From: Camarhynchus parvulus
Taxonomy: Eukaryota > Chordata > Aves > Passeriformes > Thraupidae
Assembly (NCBI RefSeq): GCF_901933205.1
Contig: NC_044574.1
Location: 1,056,501-1,120,500 of the forward strand
Direction of reading: 5' to 3'
Length of the DNA: 64,000 bases
Position 1 is the first letter of the stretch, and each line of letters begins with the position of its first letter. Shown here in pieces: positions 12,106-23,402 of this stretch. Below the pieces are notes generated by a model. The model saw only the letters and a program-made list of their open reading frames with translations. It did no database searches and had not been told where the DNA came from. A program made the position numbers and the translations under genes.

Positions 12106-13660
12106 AATCTTTGAAATCTACAGAATTCCACAAACTCCTCTTTTCCCACTCTCCCAACATTTACCTGGACCCATCCTTGCTCCTCCTTTCCCGGATGTGT
12201 GACAAGAACCAGAGCCTGGTTTCTGAGGTGCACTTGGAAAGTCCATCATTCCCCACATCCCATGGTTTTTCCCTAAATCCAGGTATCCAAAATGCTCCCC
12301 AAACTTTTACGTCTCAACTTCGGGAAGAAAGATCCGGCCGAGAATCCCCCGGATCATTCCGGGCCGGCTCCTGTGGCACGGTGGGTTTTTATAAAGTGTT
12401 TTTTAAAGGTTGGCTGGAAAAGGGAAAGGTCCCAGACGTTTTCCTGCTGCTCCCTCAGCGTTCCAGGCCGAGCAGGACCCCAATTAGCGGGGCAGTAACG
12501 AGGCACTGTCTGCTTGGCCCGAGCCGGAGCCTCGCACTTCATCATTCCTAACTCGTCGCAGTAGCTCCACAAAGTCCTCACAAATCTTTGGGGCTGAGCA
12601 AGAAATTAGGAGCACATTTTTGGTGTTCCCTCGCATGGCAGCTGGGCTGGGAGCTCCTTATTTTTCATTAGTGTCAGACTCGGCAGCTCCAGGAGCTCTC
12701 AGGCTCCGGGCTTGGGACAGGGGCATCATGCACAGCTAAATTTTCCTGAATATCCCTCTGGGACTGTGGAAAACCTGTGGTTCCACTCACAAAGCAGGGA
12801 AAAAAGGGATTTATAACCCCTGCAGGACAAAGCTCTGGATGTTCCCAACCTTTTGAAGCATCCACACGCCCATCACCTTAAAGCAGGAGGGATTTGGGAG
12901 CAGGGGATGAGGCTGGAATGTGGAGCCAGCCCTGAAATGAGCTCCAAGGCTTTGGGATGAAATCCTGGTTAATATTTCTTCAGTGCTTTCTCTTGAAGCA
13001 TCTCCAAAGCGTTTGAAGAACATTATTAAGACTTTGGGAGAAGGGAGGATCTCTCTTTTCCACTCCACTTGGAAAGGGAAGAAAAAGGCAGCTTGGAATT
13101 TATTTGGAGGATGAGGAGGCTCCAGGTCCTTGAAGATTTTTCTGATTATTTGCAGAAGCAAATCTTTGGGGTTGTTCTGGCAGGGGCTCTCCCAGTCACT
13201 GTGACGGGGGAAAACAAAGGACATTTTTAGGTGGGATTTTTCCCTGCATCCGTTCCTGGGAGCTCTGGGCAATTCCAGCAGTGCTGCACGTGGGTTGGGA
13301 CGAGGCAGGAAGGTGTTTCAGGTCCCTGCTGTTTTCTTCTGTCATTTTCTTACTCAGCTGTCACCTGATTGCCTAAAATAAACCAAATTCTGTGGTTCTG
13401 AGGTGAACAGGGAACAAATATCCTGGTGAAATCCCCAGGAGTTGGGGGAACTCTTCCCTTTCTCAGTAAGGAAAGAGATTTAGGATGCTGAACGCTGGAA
13501 TTGTGGAGCTCAGGTTTTTGATTCCCTTTGATCCCAGCTGTGACCAGAGGCTTGGGGGTTGTTCCTGCCCTTGGGAGCTGTGGGTGGAGCTCACACATGG
13601 TGGGTGAATGTTGGGTTTTCCCTTTTTTCCCATTTCCTGCAATCGGTGCCATCTCTGCCC
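12106..13660. other. Unique intron with conserved-looking block
   Basis: The stretch from about 12370 to 12700 is repeat-free and mixes AT-rich and GC motifs (ccaattagcggggcagtaac, cattcctaactcgtcgcagt). That makes it a candidate conserved noncoding element. No coding exon is recognised. Confidence 0.35.
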
Positions 13661-13813
13661 CCATCCCGTCCCATCCCATCCCATCCCATCCCGTCCCATC
13701 CCATCCCATCCCATCCCGTCCATCCCATCCCATCCCATCCCGTCCCGTCCCATCCCACCCCATCCCATCCCATCCCATCCCATCCCATCCCATCCCATCC
13801 CATCCCATCCCAT
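13661..13813. repeat. (CCCAT)n pentamer array, G4-capable on - strand
   Basis: About 30 units of cccat with occasional cccgt. The - strand reads GGGATGGGATGGGATGGG: runs of three G separated by two bases, the pattern of very stable G-quadruplexes. Open frames on both strands follow from the repeat. Confidence 0.95.
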
Positions 13814-14087
13814 GGAGTTCTGCTGTCCCTGCTGCAGACCAGGCTGTCCTGCAGTGAGGAGCAATTCCCAGGAGGAATTTGGGACATCCACGATGTCCAG
13901 GTCAGCCAGGATGGAGCTGCTGCCGAGCCTCAGCTCTGGACACATCCCTGTCCTGCAGAGGCTGTGGGGCAGCAAAGGCAGCTGGGGTTTCACTGGAAGG
14001 AATTCCTCTGAAGCTGATGGAAACCTATTGGGGTTGGGTGTAGTGACCTTGTTGTTTATCTCATGTGTTCCTGGGGATCCAAAGATA

Positions 14088-14530
14088 TCCCAGAATCCCA
14101 AAATGATTGGGATTGAAGGGACCTTAAAGCTCCTCCATCCCACCCCATCCATGGCAGGGACACCTCTCACTGTCCCAGGTGGATCCAGCCCCAGTGTCCA
14201 ACCTGGGCTGGGCACTGCCAGGGATCCAGGGGCAGCCCCAGCAAATCTGGGAATTCCAGCCCAGCCAGGAATTCCTTGCCAAGATGCCAGCCCAATCTCC
14301 CCTTTCCCAGTGGGAGCCATTCCCTGGCTCCTGTCCCTGCAGGCCTTGTCCCCAGTCCCTCTCCAGCTCTCCTGCAGCCCCTGCAGGCACTCTGAGGATT
14401 CCCTGGAATTTTCCCTTCTCCAGGGGAACATCCCAAGTCCCCCTCCCAGGGCTGCTCTCCATCCTTTCTCCTCCCAGCCCGGATTTGTGCTGGGATTTCC
14501 CTGTCCCAGGTGCAGCTCCAGCCCCTGGCC
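14088..14530 (-). mobile_element. CR1 LINE 3' fragment
   Basis: The 3' end is at atcccaaaatgattgggatt, and the body extends to about 14530. About 90 bp found in the 1.84 kb copy between agctctgcctgg and the aacattcccag block are replaced by gcactctgaggattccctgg, the shorter form seen also at 16.0 and 21.97 kb. The shared short form marks a common subfamily. Confidence 0.85.
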
Positions 14531-15740
14531 TGGCCTTCCCTCGTGGCCTTTTGCTCGCCCACCTCTGAGGGTTTCATGTTCTGCTCCCAAACCTTTTCCC
14601 ACCTGGATTTGTCTCCCCTCTGTTCCCTTGGATCAAGGCAGTGCCGGAGCCTCTGAGCTCTTTGGGGGGTCACGTTCACACCTTGTGAAGAGCAGGTGCA
14701 GCCCCATTAACTCCAGATGGAGGCACAGCAATCAAAACCCTTCAGAATTTTGTCCTTCAGCTTTCCTTCCCAGCCCCATCCCGCGGGGGGAGAAGGATTC
14801 CCTGTAAAAAAAGGGATTTTTTTTTAATCCAGTTCCAGCAGCAGGTGGAGTTGGTCACCTGGAGCAGGGGATGGCTCCATCAAGCTGCTCGTGGCTGGGC
14901 AGGGATGCCACACGTGTGGCACTCGTGGGGACTCCAGGAGGACCTCCCAGCTCCACTTTTCCCTTTTAAAAGGCCCATAAACGAAAATTGGAAAGGGCTG
15001 GAGGGGAGGTGTGAGATTTTTCCTTTTTTTTTTTTTTTTTTTATTTGCAGAGTTACGTTTTTTTATCCTTAATAGATTTATAATACGCAGCTCCCTTGAT
15101 TTGTTTCCATAAAATTAACCAGTAAATTTCAAATGGAAAAAAGGCCCCTAATAGGAACCACCTTGGCCGAGGCTGAAACGTTGCTGTGTTCAGGAAAGGT
15201 GCACCAGGGCATTTTTCCCTCTGCCAGGTTTTCTCCTGGAGTGCCACATGTTGGAGGGATATAAAACTTTTACTAACGAGAACTTGGAGGAATTCTGACT
15301 TTCTAATTGCCCTTTTTCAATTTTTTTTTTTTTCTCCTGGTACAAGCCGCTGTTTATTTTGGGCTCTTAAAAACTGGGGCTGTAATTTGGAAGTCTGGGA
15401 GTTTCAAACCTGGGGCAAGGAGGGGTGGGAAGGATCCAGACTGGTGGCCACGGAAGGGCTGGGGGTGGCTCTGCTGATTCCTCTTGGAATTTGCATCCTG
15501 TGAATCCTGTCCTTGTCAATGAGGTTGGGATCATTTGGATTTTATTTTTTTTAATATTTTTAAAGGGTTTTTTGAGGCAGGATTTTGTTGTGGTGTCCAT
15601 ATAATAAGGCCGGGCTGTTCCTGCTGGGAGCATCCCAGGTGTTTTGGGGTGAAGGATTTTGGTCACAGGTGGGACTGGAGGGTCTTGGAGGACTTTTCCA
15701 ACTTTATTGATTGTGGGATTCTGGGATCTGCCTAAATCCC
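14531..15740. other. Unique intronic DNA with poly-T
   Basis: A T run of about 17 lies near 15024-15042 and a shorter one near 15320. The AT-rich stretch 15045-15130 is repeat-free. No exon seen. Confidence 0.5.
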
Positions 15741-15744
15741 AAAT

Positions 15745-16175
15745 TACTGCTGGTTGGGATGCTCATGGAAGGGTTTGGGTGGGAAAGGACCTTAAATCCC
15801 ATCCAGTGCCACCCCCTCCCTCTGTCCCAGGTGGATCCAGCCTGGCCTTGGGCACTGCCAGGGATCCAGGGGCAGCCCCAGCAAATCTGGGAATTCCAGC
15901 CCAGCCAGGAATTCCTTGCCAAGATGCCAGCCCAATCTCCCCTTTCCCAGTGGGAGCCATTCCCTGGCTCCTGTCCCTGCAGGCCTTGTCCCCAGTCCCT
16001 CTCCAGCTCTCCTGGAGCCCCTGCAGGCACTCTGAGGATTCCCTGGAATTTTCCCTTCTCCAGGGGATCAGTTTGTGTTGGAAGGGCCCTCAAATCCCAT
16101 CCCATTCCAACCCCAACACCTTCCCCTATCCCAGGGTGCTCCAAGCCCCATCCAGCCTTTCCTTGGACACTCCCA
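15745..16175 (-). mobile_element. CR1 LINE dimer feeding the 32-bp array
   Basis: A CR1 3' fragment (15745-16067) joins a second CR1 3' end that begins gatcagtttgtgttggaagg. The second copy ends in cactcccaggacagcag, and the 32-bp minisatellite starts from that point. The locus is a close parallel of 21722-22300. Confidence 0.85.
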
Positions 16176-16965
16176 GGACAGCAGAAACGGGAATTGTTGG
16201 GGATCTAGAGCAGGACAAGCGGGAATTTTTGGGGATGTAGAGCAGGACAAATGGGAATTGTTGGGGACCCAGGGCAGCACAAATTGGAATTGTTGGGGAT
16301 CTGGGGAAGCACAAATGGTAATTGTTGGGAATCCAGGACAGCAGAAACGGGAATTGTTGGGGATCTAGAGCAGGACAAATGGGAATTGTTGGGGATCCAG
16401 GGCAGCACAGATGGGAATTGTTGGGGATCCAGGGCAGCACAAATGGGAATTTTGGGGATCTAGAGCAGCACAAATGGGAATTGTTGGGAATCCAGGACAG
16501 CAGAAACGGGAATTTTGGGAATCTAGAGCAGCACAAATGGAAATTGTTGGGGATCTAGAGCAGGACAAACGGGAATTGTTGGGGATCCAGGGCAGCACAG
16601 ATGGGAATTGTTGGGGATCCAGGGCAGTACAAATGGGAATTGGGGATCCAGGACAGCAGAAACGGGAATTGTTGGGGATGTAGAGCAGGACAAATAGGAA
16701 TTGTTGGGGATCCAGGGCAGCATAAATGGGAATTGTTGGGGATCTAGAACAAGACAGATGGGAATTGTTGGAGATCTAGAGCAGGACAAACGGGAATTGG
16801 GCGTCCAGGGCAGCACAGATGAGAATTGGGGATCCAGGGCAGCATAAATGGGAATTGTTTGGGATCTAGAGCAGGACAAACGGGAATTGTTGGGGATCCA
16901 GGGCAGCACAAATGGGAATTGCTCGTGATCTAGAGCAAGACAAATGGGAATTGTTGGGGTCCTGC
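16176..16965. repeat. 32-bp minisatellite born at a CR1 edge
   Basis: About 25 units alternate between two forms, ggatccagggcagcacaaa.. and ggatctagagcaggacaaa.., each ending tgggaattgttgg. Some units are 27-28 bp by loss of the ttgtt part. A single-copy version of the unit sits at 22180-22215 in the sister locus. Confidence 0.95.
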
Positions 16966-17065
16966 TGCCACAGCAGTGCCCTTGTCCTGCCCAGGGAATA
17001 CTGAACTGTGAGATCCATGGAATTAGGCCTGGATTAAACCCTGTTTATGCAGGGTGCTCATCCCT
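16966..17065. repeat. Segment shared with 22.21-22.30 kb
   Basis: After the array comes a unique-looking stretch (tcctgctgccacagc, gcagtgcccttgtcctg, gatccatggaattaggcctg). It recurs in the same order beyond the CR1 dimer at 22.21 kb. The two loci are therefore copies of one larger unit, either a duplication or a composite repeat family. Confidence 0.8.
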
Positions 17066-18514
17066 CGCAGAGGGAGATCCAGGCTCTGTCCTGCGCAGTT
17101 TCCTTGGGTTGAGGATGGTCCTGGCTGGGCTGAGCTCAGGCTGAGCCTGGTTAAGCTGAGCCTGGGACCCTCCTGTGTGCTTGGGACAGAGGGAGAAGCC
17201 AGACAGGGAAAGAAAAGGAAAACCCAACCCTTGCAGGGCTTTTTTTAAGGCTAAAAAAGCTCTTTGTAGTTTCCCCAGACACCTTTAGAGGGCAGATCAT
17301 GTCCAGGGAATGAATAACGGATTTGGGAGGTGCTGGATATTCCTGGTGCTGGATTCCTAACGCTGGAGCACTCTGAACATAGAGATTTTTTTTTTTTAAA
17401 AGCATAATTTGAATTCTGCAATAACTTGTGGTGCTTTCAAGGGTGACCATGAAGTGAATTTACAGCAGCGAGATGAGATCAGGTTTTGATTTATCGCTGC
17501 AGACTTAAAATCTTTTTAGGCTCAGTCCTAAAAATTGTGGTGTGAGTGAAATATTAGTGATGGATGCAGGGAGAAAAATCCTGGGAACATACTGTGGGAG
17601 AGGAGAATTATGTAATGTGTTGACTAAGTTCATTTTTATGTTAAAAAAGACCACAAAAAGTGGTTTCAGTTGGGAGAGTTGGTTTTGGAGAGCAGCGCTG
17701 AGTGCTGAATGTATAATTTCATTTTTCTCTGCTGTAATCTCTTCTCTAAATCCCCAACCCTCACGCCCCAGTGCTTAGGAAAAAAAAAAGTATTTATCAA
17801 CAGAATATTTCACGTTATCAGAGGGATCTTTGTGAAGTGAAGGCAGGAAAATGAAATTGAAGCTCTTCTGTAAAGTTGAAACTTTTCATATTGGGATTAA
17901 ATATTCCTTACAGTCACCGTGCTGGGGGAGGCAGGGCCTGCCTAATTCTGTGATTAATTAAAACCAGCACTAACCAAATAATGTTCTGCTTTCTTCTGCT
18001 GCTCCCTGAAGCTCAGGGATCCTGGGGAAGATGATTATTCCTGAAAAAGCCATTTTGTTCTCCCCCAGCTGAGCTGCTCTTTGTGGCTCAGCCCCGTTGG
18101 CAGCTGCTTTGTGGGTTTCTCATCAAAAAAACCAGAGGGGTTATTCCCAAACAGAATGAAAAGGGCTTTGTTCCAACAAGGATTTATCCCTTTTTTTTTT
18201 TTTTAATAGTATATTTTAAATCTCCTGAAGGTGGAGGTGCTGCTGCTCCTGGGATGTGCAGGATGCCTGGGCGTTCTTTGGGTTTTAGGGTTCAGCTTTT
18301 CGCTGTGATCCCCGCCCAGATTCCTCCTAAAGTTGGGATGGAAAAGGGGAGAAGGACTGGCAGGATCCATTGGGGCCGTGCACAGCCTTTGGCTCCGTCC
18401 CACACAGCGTCCCGGGACAGACTGGACAGACAGGGAGGGACAGATGGACACGGGGGTGAGGGATGGGCTGGGGGGTCCCTGCCAGAGAGCTGGGGCAGAA
18501 CCTCAGCAAGTTCA
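17066..18514. other. Unique intron with AT-rich conserved-looking block
   Basis: The stretch 17460-17990 is AT-rich, repeat-free and poor in open frames, with motifs such as gattaattaaaaccagcac. It is a candidate conserved noncoding element by appearance only. A T run lies near 18190. Confidence 0.35.
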
Positions 18515-19175
18515 GCAGGGCTGGAGCTGCACCTGGACTGGGACAACCCCAGCACAAATCCAGGCAGGGAGGAGAAGGAAGGGATGGAGAGCAGCCCTGG
18601 GAGAGGGTTTGGGATGTTGGGATGAGGCTGGAACAGCCCAGCCCAGACCCCCCTGCTCAGCCCTGGCTGATGGCAAAGGCAAGGTGGGAATTGTGTCGCT
18701 GTGCCCCTGGCTCAGGTGAGAGCCCACCTGCAGAGCTGCCCCAGCCCTGGGGCCAACAGCAGGAGCACGTGGAGCTGCTGCAGAGAGCCCAGAGGAGGCC
18801 CCGGAGCTGCTGCAGGGCTGGAGCCCCTCTGCTCTGGAGCCAGGCTGGCAGAGCTGGGAATGCTCCCCTGGAGAAGGGAAGGCTCCAGGCAGAGCTCAGA
18901 GCCCCTGGCAGGGCCTGGAGGGGCTGCAGGAGAGCTGGAGAGGGACTGGGGACAAGGCCTGCAGGGACAGGAGCCAGGGAATGGCTCCCACTGGGAAAGG
19001 GGAGATTGGGCTGGCATCTTGGCAAGGAATTCCTGGCTGGGCTGGAATTCCCAGATTTGCTGGGGCTGCCCCTGGATCCCTGGCAGTGCCCAAGGCCAGG
19101 CTGGATCCACCTGGGACAGTGGGAGGTGCAACAAGGTGGTTTTTAAGGTTCCCTTCCATCCCAAGCCATGCCATG
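18515..19175 (+). mobile_element. CR1 LINE, long 3' fragment
   Basis: Sense is +. It starts in the block ctggagctgcacctggactg and ends at the CR1 terminus near ccatcccaagccatgcc. It is closely similar, over its full length and in the opposite orientation, to the copy at 1838-2560, so the two form a 17 kb spaced inverted pair. Confidence 0.9.
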
Positions 19176-20445
19176 GGGATTTCACTTTGGTCCATAGCTC
19201 TGAAGCACAGGCGCTTCAGGCAGCAGCCACAGCCAATCCCTGGAAGAACATTCCTCTGCCATGGAAAACAGGATCTTGGGGATGTCAGGGCAGCCTTAGT
19301 CGGGCAGGTTCTTCCCGGACTCAGCGAACATCCCGGATCCCATCTCTGTCCCTCAGTCACTGAACTGAGTTACCCTGTTGCTCGGTTCCCAGATCCCAGC
19401 ATGGAACATGTCCCCTTGGGATCCCCTTATCCCAGATTTCCATGGGAATGCCTGAGGATGTTCTGCCCTCAGGTCTGGGATCTGAATTAGAGCCAAAAGA
19501 TCTCTGCAGCTCTTCCCAGATCTCACTTAAAGACTTTCGGGCTGTCCTGTGAAAAGCCAAAATCCTCTTTTGTCCAGGACTGCCCACACCGGGCTTTTCC
19601 TGGGAATTACTGAGTCCTGTTGTTCCAGGAGGATCAGGACCATCCCAGGGAGGTGCTCTGACCCCGGCCAGTCCCTCAGAATCCTTCAAACTCCCAGCCC
19701 AGGCTGATAAATGGGAACAAAAGCAGAATCTTGAAAGGAGCCTTATCTGCAAGTGCCAGAGCCCAGGGAGGGGGTGTGCTGGGAACTCCCACGGACACCG
19801 GGATCCAAGGATTCCATCCCAGGCCGGGGTGGCTCCCTGGGGAACCTTGTGAGGTCAGGGAAAAGTGGGGCATCCGTGAGTGATAATCCCTGTCTGCTGC
19901 AGGGCTGGGGGAGCAGCTCCTGCCATGGAAAGCGGGGATAACAGGCAGGCTGCTCCTCAGGAGAGCAGCAGCTTCCCAGCTGGTGGGAAGGGAAAATGGG
20001 AGGAAAATCCCTTGGGAAATGCTGGAATCAGGCTGCTCAAACTCGTGGCTGGAGTAGAGGGCCCTGTGTGGTGTCAGAGCTCGGGCAGGGGCAGCTCCAA
20101 GCTGAGCACATGGATGGTTTTTCCAGAATTCCCCCCGGATCAAACCCTGGAACGTCCAGCCCAAAACCTTCCCCCTTCAGTGAGATCTATTCCGTGGCTG
20201 CCTTTATCCTGAATTTCCTGAGGGGTGAGGGTCCCCCCTTCCCTGGGCAAGGACAGAGGTGGGCACAGCACCTGGAGAGGCCCCAGGGGCTTGGAGGAGC
20301 TCCTGGAGCTGGGATCATTCCCGTGCTGGGGCTGGAATTTCACTGGGGCCTTTGGGTTGAGGAGGAGCTCTCCTGGCGCTCCAGGCTCTCTCCAAGCCCC
20401 AGAGCTGCGCTGGGGGCGCTCAGGGAAGGGCAGGGAAAGGCTCAG
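19176..20445. other. Unique intronic DNA
   Basis: GC-rich with several open frames but no splice-bounded exon I can support. 20225-20445 has weak CR1-like wording (gcccaggggcttggaggagc) and may be an old CR1 body. Confidence 0.45.
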
Positions 20446-20540
20446 AGCACCCTGGGATGGTGCAAGGTGTTCCTGCCCATGGAAGGGCTGGAATGGGATG
20501 AGCTTTTCCAACCCAAAGCGCTCCGTGATTCCGTGAACTG
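20446..20540 (+). mobile_element. CR1 LINE 3' end
   Basis: The blocks gatggtgcaaggtgttcctg, cccatggaagggctggaatg and ttttccaacccaaagcgctc are the CR1 3' terminus, ending in ccgtgattccgtg. Confidence 0.7.
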
Positions 20541-21721
20541 CCCAGGTTTTTAATTCTGCAATTCTCTGGTAGGACATCCTTAAGTCAAAGCCGGAATTTG
20601 TCCCTTTAACTCCCCACTCTCCAGCTTCATTCCCTTTTCCTCTGTATTTTTTTTTTCCTTCCTGAGGAAAGAAAGCCTTTTGCCTGGATTTCTCCTTTTT
20701 AACACTTTCACTGTGGGGAAAAAAAAAAAACCCAACCCCAAACGCCAAGCCCTGTTCCCTGTGCCATGCCTTGCCTGTCAGGGAGCGTGTTGGAACAAAG
20801 CCTGGCTTGGAAAACAATCCCAATTCCCTGGGAGAGCTCCCACAGGCAGGCCCTGCACGCTCGGGTGCTCCTGAGTCATTCCAGAGCCTCTCACCTGTGA
20901 CCAGGTTTGGTTGTGGTTCCTCTGCTGCTCCCTCTCTTACTCAGGGCTCTGCCTGGGTCCCAACTGGGAGTGAGGAGAGGTTCAAGGGACGTGTGGGAGT
21001 TTCCAGCGCAGCTTTGAGTCATGGCTGTGCCTCCTTGGGCAGAGTTGGACCAGCCCTGGGGCCACAGCAGCTCCCAGCGTGGGGGATTTCATCCAGGGGT
21101 GCTCCCAGCTGGAAACGGGATTTTAAACGGTTGGTGGAAGGGAAGCAAAGGGTCCCAGTTCCATCTCAGCTCAGATGAATTGTGAACCATTTTTGTGCCC
21201 AAGAGCTTGGGCTGCTGGAGCAGAGCCCCGAGCTGTGCCAGGCCGAGGACTTTCATGTGTTTGAAATTCCCTGTGGAACCCATCCTCCTCCTCCTCCTCC
21301 TCCTCCTCCTCCTCCTGCTGCTGCCTTGGGTGCCCTGAGCTCATTCTCGGCTCCTCTGCTGCCGTGTAAATGTGATAAATAAACTCTGTAATCGCCCCTC
21401 TGAGCTCCCTTTGAAGCTGCCCGCAGATCTGGATCCCACAGAAGTGTAAATCAACACTTGGGCCATAAAGGGCTCCTTAAAAAGTGGCTTTTTTTTTTTT
21501 TGTGCAGCTGACCCGGAGGCTGTGGTTGCCCAAGGCTTTTTATCAATCCTCGTGTGATAAATTTCTCCTTGGAAAGGAGAGTCTGGATTGTTCCCTTCTC
21601 CCAGTGCTGGGCTGAGCAGCCTCCCCCCAGAACAGCTGAGGTTTAATGGGTTTTGTGTGAAAAGCTGAATTAACCCAGTTACTGAATGAACCCCAAGGAG
21701 GTGAATATGGCTGAGCTCATC
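20541..21721. other. Unique intronic DNA
   Basis: Contains A-rich and T-rich runs near 20650 and 20720 and the trinucleotide array listed separately. No exon seen. Confidence 0.5.
21283..21324. repeat. (TCC)n microsatellite
   Basis: About twelve cct units end in gctgctgcc. On + it would read as a proline run, but there is no supporting exon structure. Confidence 0.9.
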
Positions 21722-22175
21722 CCATGGGTTTGATCCCATCCAGTTCCATGGCAGGGACACCTCCCACTGTCCCAGGTGGATCCAACCTGGCCTTGGGCAC
21801 TGCCAGGGATCCAGGGGCAGCCCCAGCAAATCTGGGAATTCCAGCCCAGCCAGGAATTCCTTGCCAAGATGCCAGCCCAATCTCCCCTTTCCCAGTGGGA
21901 GCCATTCCCTGGCTCCTGTCCCTGCAGGCCTTGTCCCCAGTCCCTCTCCAGCTCTCCTGGAGCCCCTGCAGGCACTCTGAGCATTCCCTGAATTTTCCCT
22001 TCTCCAGGGGAACATTCCCAGCTCTCCCAGAGCAGAGGGGCTCCAGAGTCCTGGAATGGTTTGTGTAGGAAAGGACCTCAAATCCCATCTCATTCCAAGC
22101 CCAACACCTTCCCCTATCCCAGGGTGCTCCAAGCCCAGTGTCCAGCCTGGCCTTGGGCACTTCCAGGGATCCAGG
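21722..22175 (-). mobile_element. CR1 LINE dimer, unexpanded sister locus
   Basis: A CR1 3' fragment (21722-22040) joins a second CR1 3' end at the junction gcagaggggctccagagtcc. The second copy ends with cacttccagggatccag, where a single unit corresponding to the 16.2 kb minisatellite follows. Confidence 0.85.
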
Positions 22176-22300
22176 GCAGCACAAACAGGAATTATTTGGA
22201 ATCCAGTGGGATCCTGCAGCCACAGCGATGCCCTTGTTCTGAGCAGGGAATATTGAACTGTAAAATCCATGGAATTAGGCCTGGCTTAAATCCAGGTTGG
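22176..22300. repeat. Single-copy progenitor of 32-bp array plus shared flank
   Basis: One unit (ggatccagggcagcacaaa then caggaattatttgg) is followed by the flank cagccacagcgatgccctt and gatatccatgga-type wording ending atggaattaggcctggc. It aligns in order with both sides of the array at 16.18-17.06 kb. Confidence 0.8.
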
Positions 22301-23402
22301 GAAAAGGAGCAGGAGCAAGGGATGAGGGTAAATCATGGGGTGAGAGCAAAGCAAAGGGGGAATTGCATTTTCCGCATCACACACTCGACGCCAAAAGCTT
22401 GTATTTGAGGAAAATTGATGTTTAGGAATATCAGAGCCGGGGTGGATTTCAGCTCTGGATGGGCTGAGGTGGAAGAGACTTTTTAGGGAATGACGAGTGG
22501 GGGGGGGATTGAGGCTGAGTCTGTGCGCTGGGGAGAACAAACCCGTCCAGTGCTGCATTTCCAAACTCCTTTTATTTAATGACCTGGAATGGAGTTCAAA
22601 AAAAAAAAAAAAAAACAAAAAACCCTCCCATTGTTGGGCCTCGTTTCCTGAGCCCAGGGAGAACTTTGTCAGCCAAACCTCCAACAAATTGTCTGCTCTG
22701 ATAACAAGTTAGCACCGGGGGCGGGAGAGGCCGAGCCCCTCCTGGTCCCGACAGCGCCGGCTCCGCGGGCAAACTCAAAGCAGGAGCTGCGGCCGTGTGC
22801 TGAGTTTACACCTTGCAATAATAATCCCTGCTTTTATCTGATCCCTGGGGGATTTTATAACTTTGGAATGGCTCTCTGGCAGGGCTCCAGCCCTACTGTC
22901 ATTTTTTATTAACGTTCTTTTTTTCCCCCTACCCCCGTAGCCAGTCGGCTTTGCTGCTTTATTTTTTTTTCTCCCTTCTTTTTTTTTTTTTCCTTAAGAT
23001 TGCTTAAGGAATATGTGTCCCATTCCTGGGGATATTGGAAAATGATATTTGAAAATTCGGTGTCTCAGCCCATTAGAGAGGTCTGTAAAAGCATCACAGC
23101 AGGAACTAATCAAAACTACCAAAGCCAGCCCTTAAATCATGGCTCCCTTTAAATCACCAGCCCCTTCTCCCCAGGCCTTATCTCGTGTCTCATCAGGAAA
23201 AACCTAATTAGATTCTGCTCATAAGTAAATATTGGTGGGTGGAGGTGAGGGGAGGTGAGACTCAAGTGTTTGCAAGAGGGTGCAGAAAACAAGATAAAGT
23301 TACAAAAATAACAATATTGGAGTTTTAGAGGAGCTCCTTCCTCCTGGAGGTGGTCAAACAACTTTTCCTTAGGATGGCTCTGGAGGCAGAGCCTGGAGGG
23401 GT
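22301..23402. other. Unique intron with conserved-looking block
   Basis: A G run (9-10 bases) is at about 22499 and an A run at 22597-22616. The stretch 22690-23330 is repeat-free, starts GC-rich with several CpG (cgacagcgccggctccgcgg) and becomes AT-rich. It is the best-looking regulatory candidate in the left third, but this is inferred from appearance. Confidence 0.35.

Noticed and set aside
13608..14807. + strand open frame of 399 codons
   Set aside because: It is the CCCAT array plus antisense CR1. Neither part is a gene.
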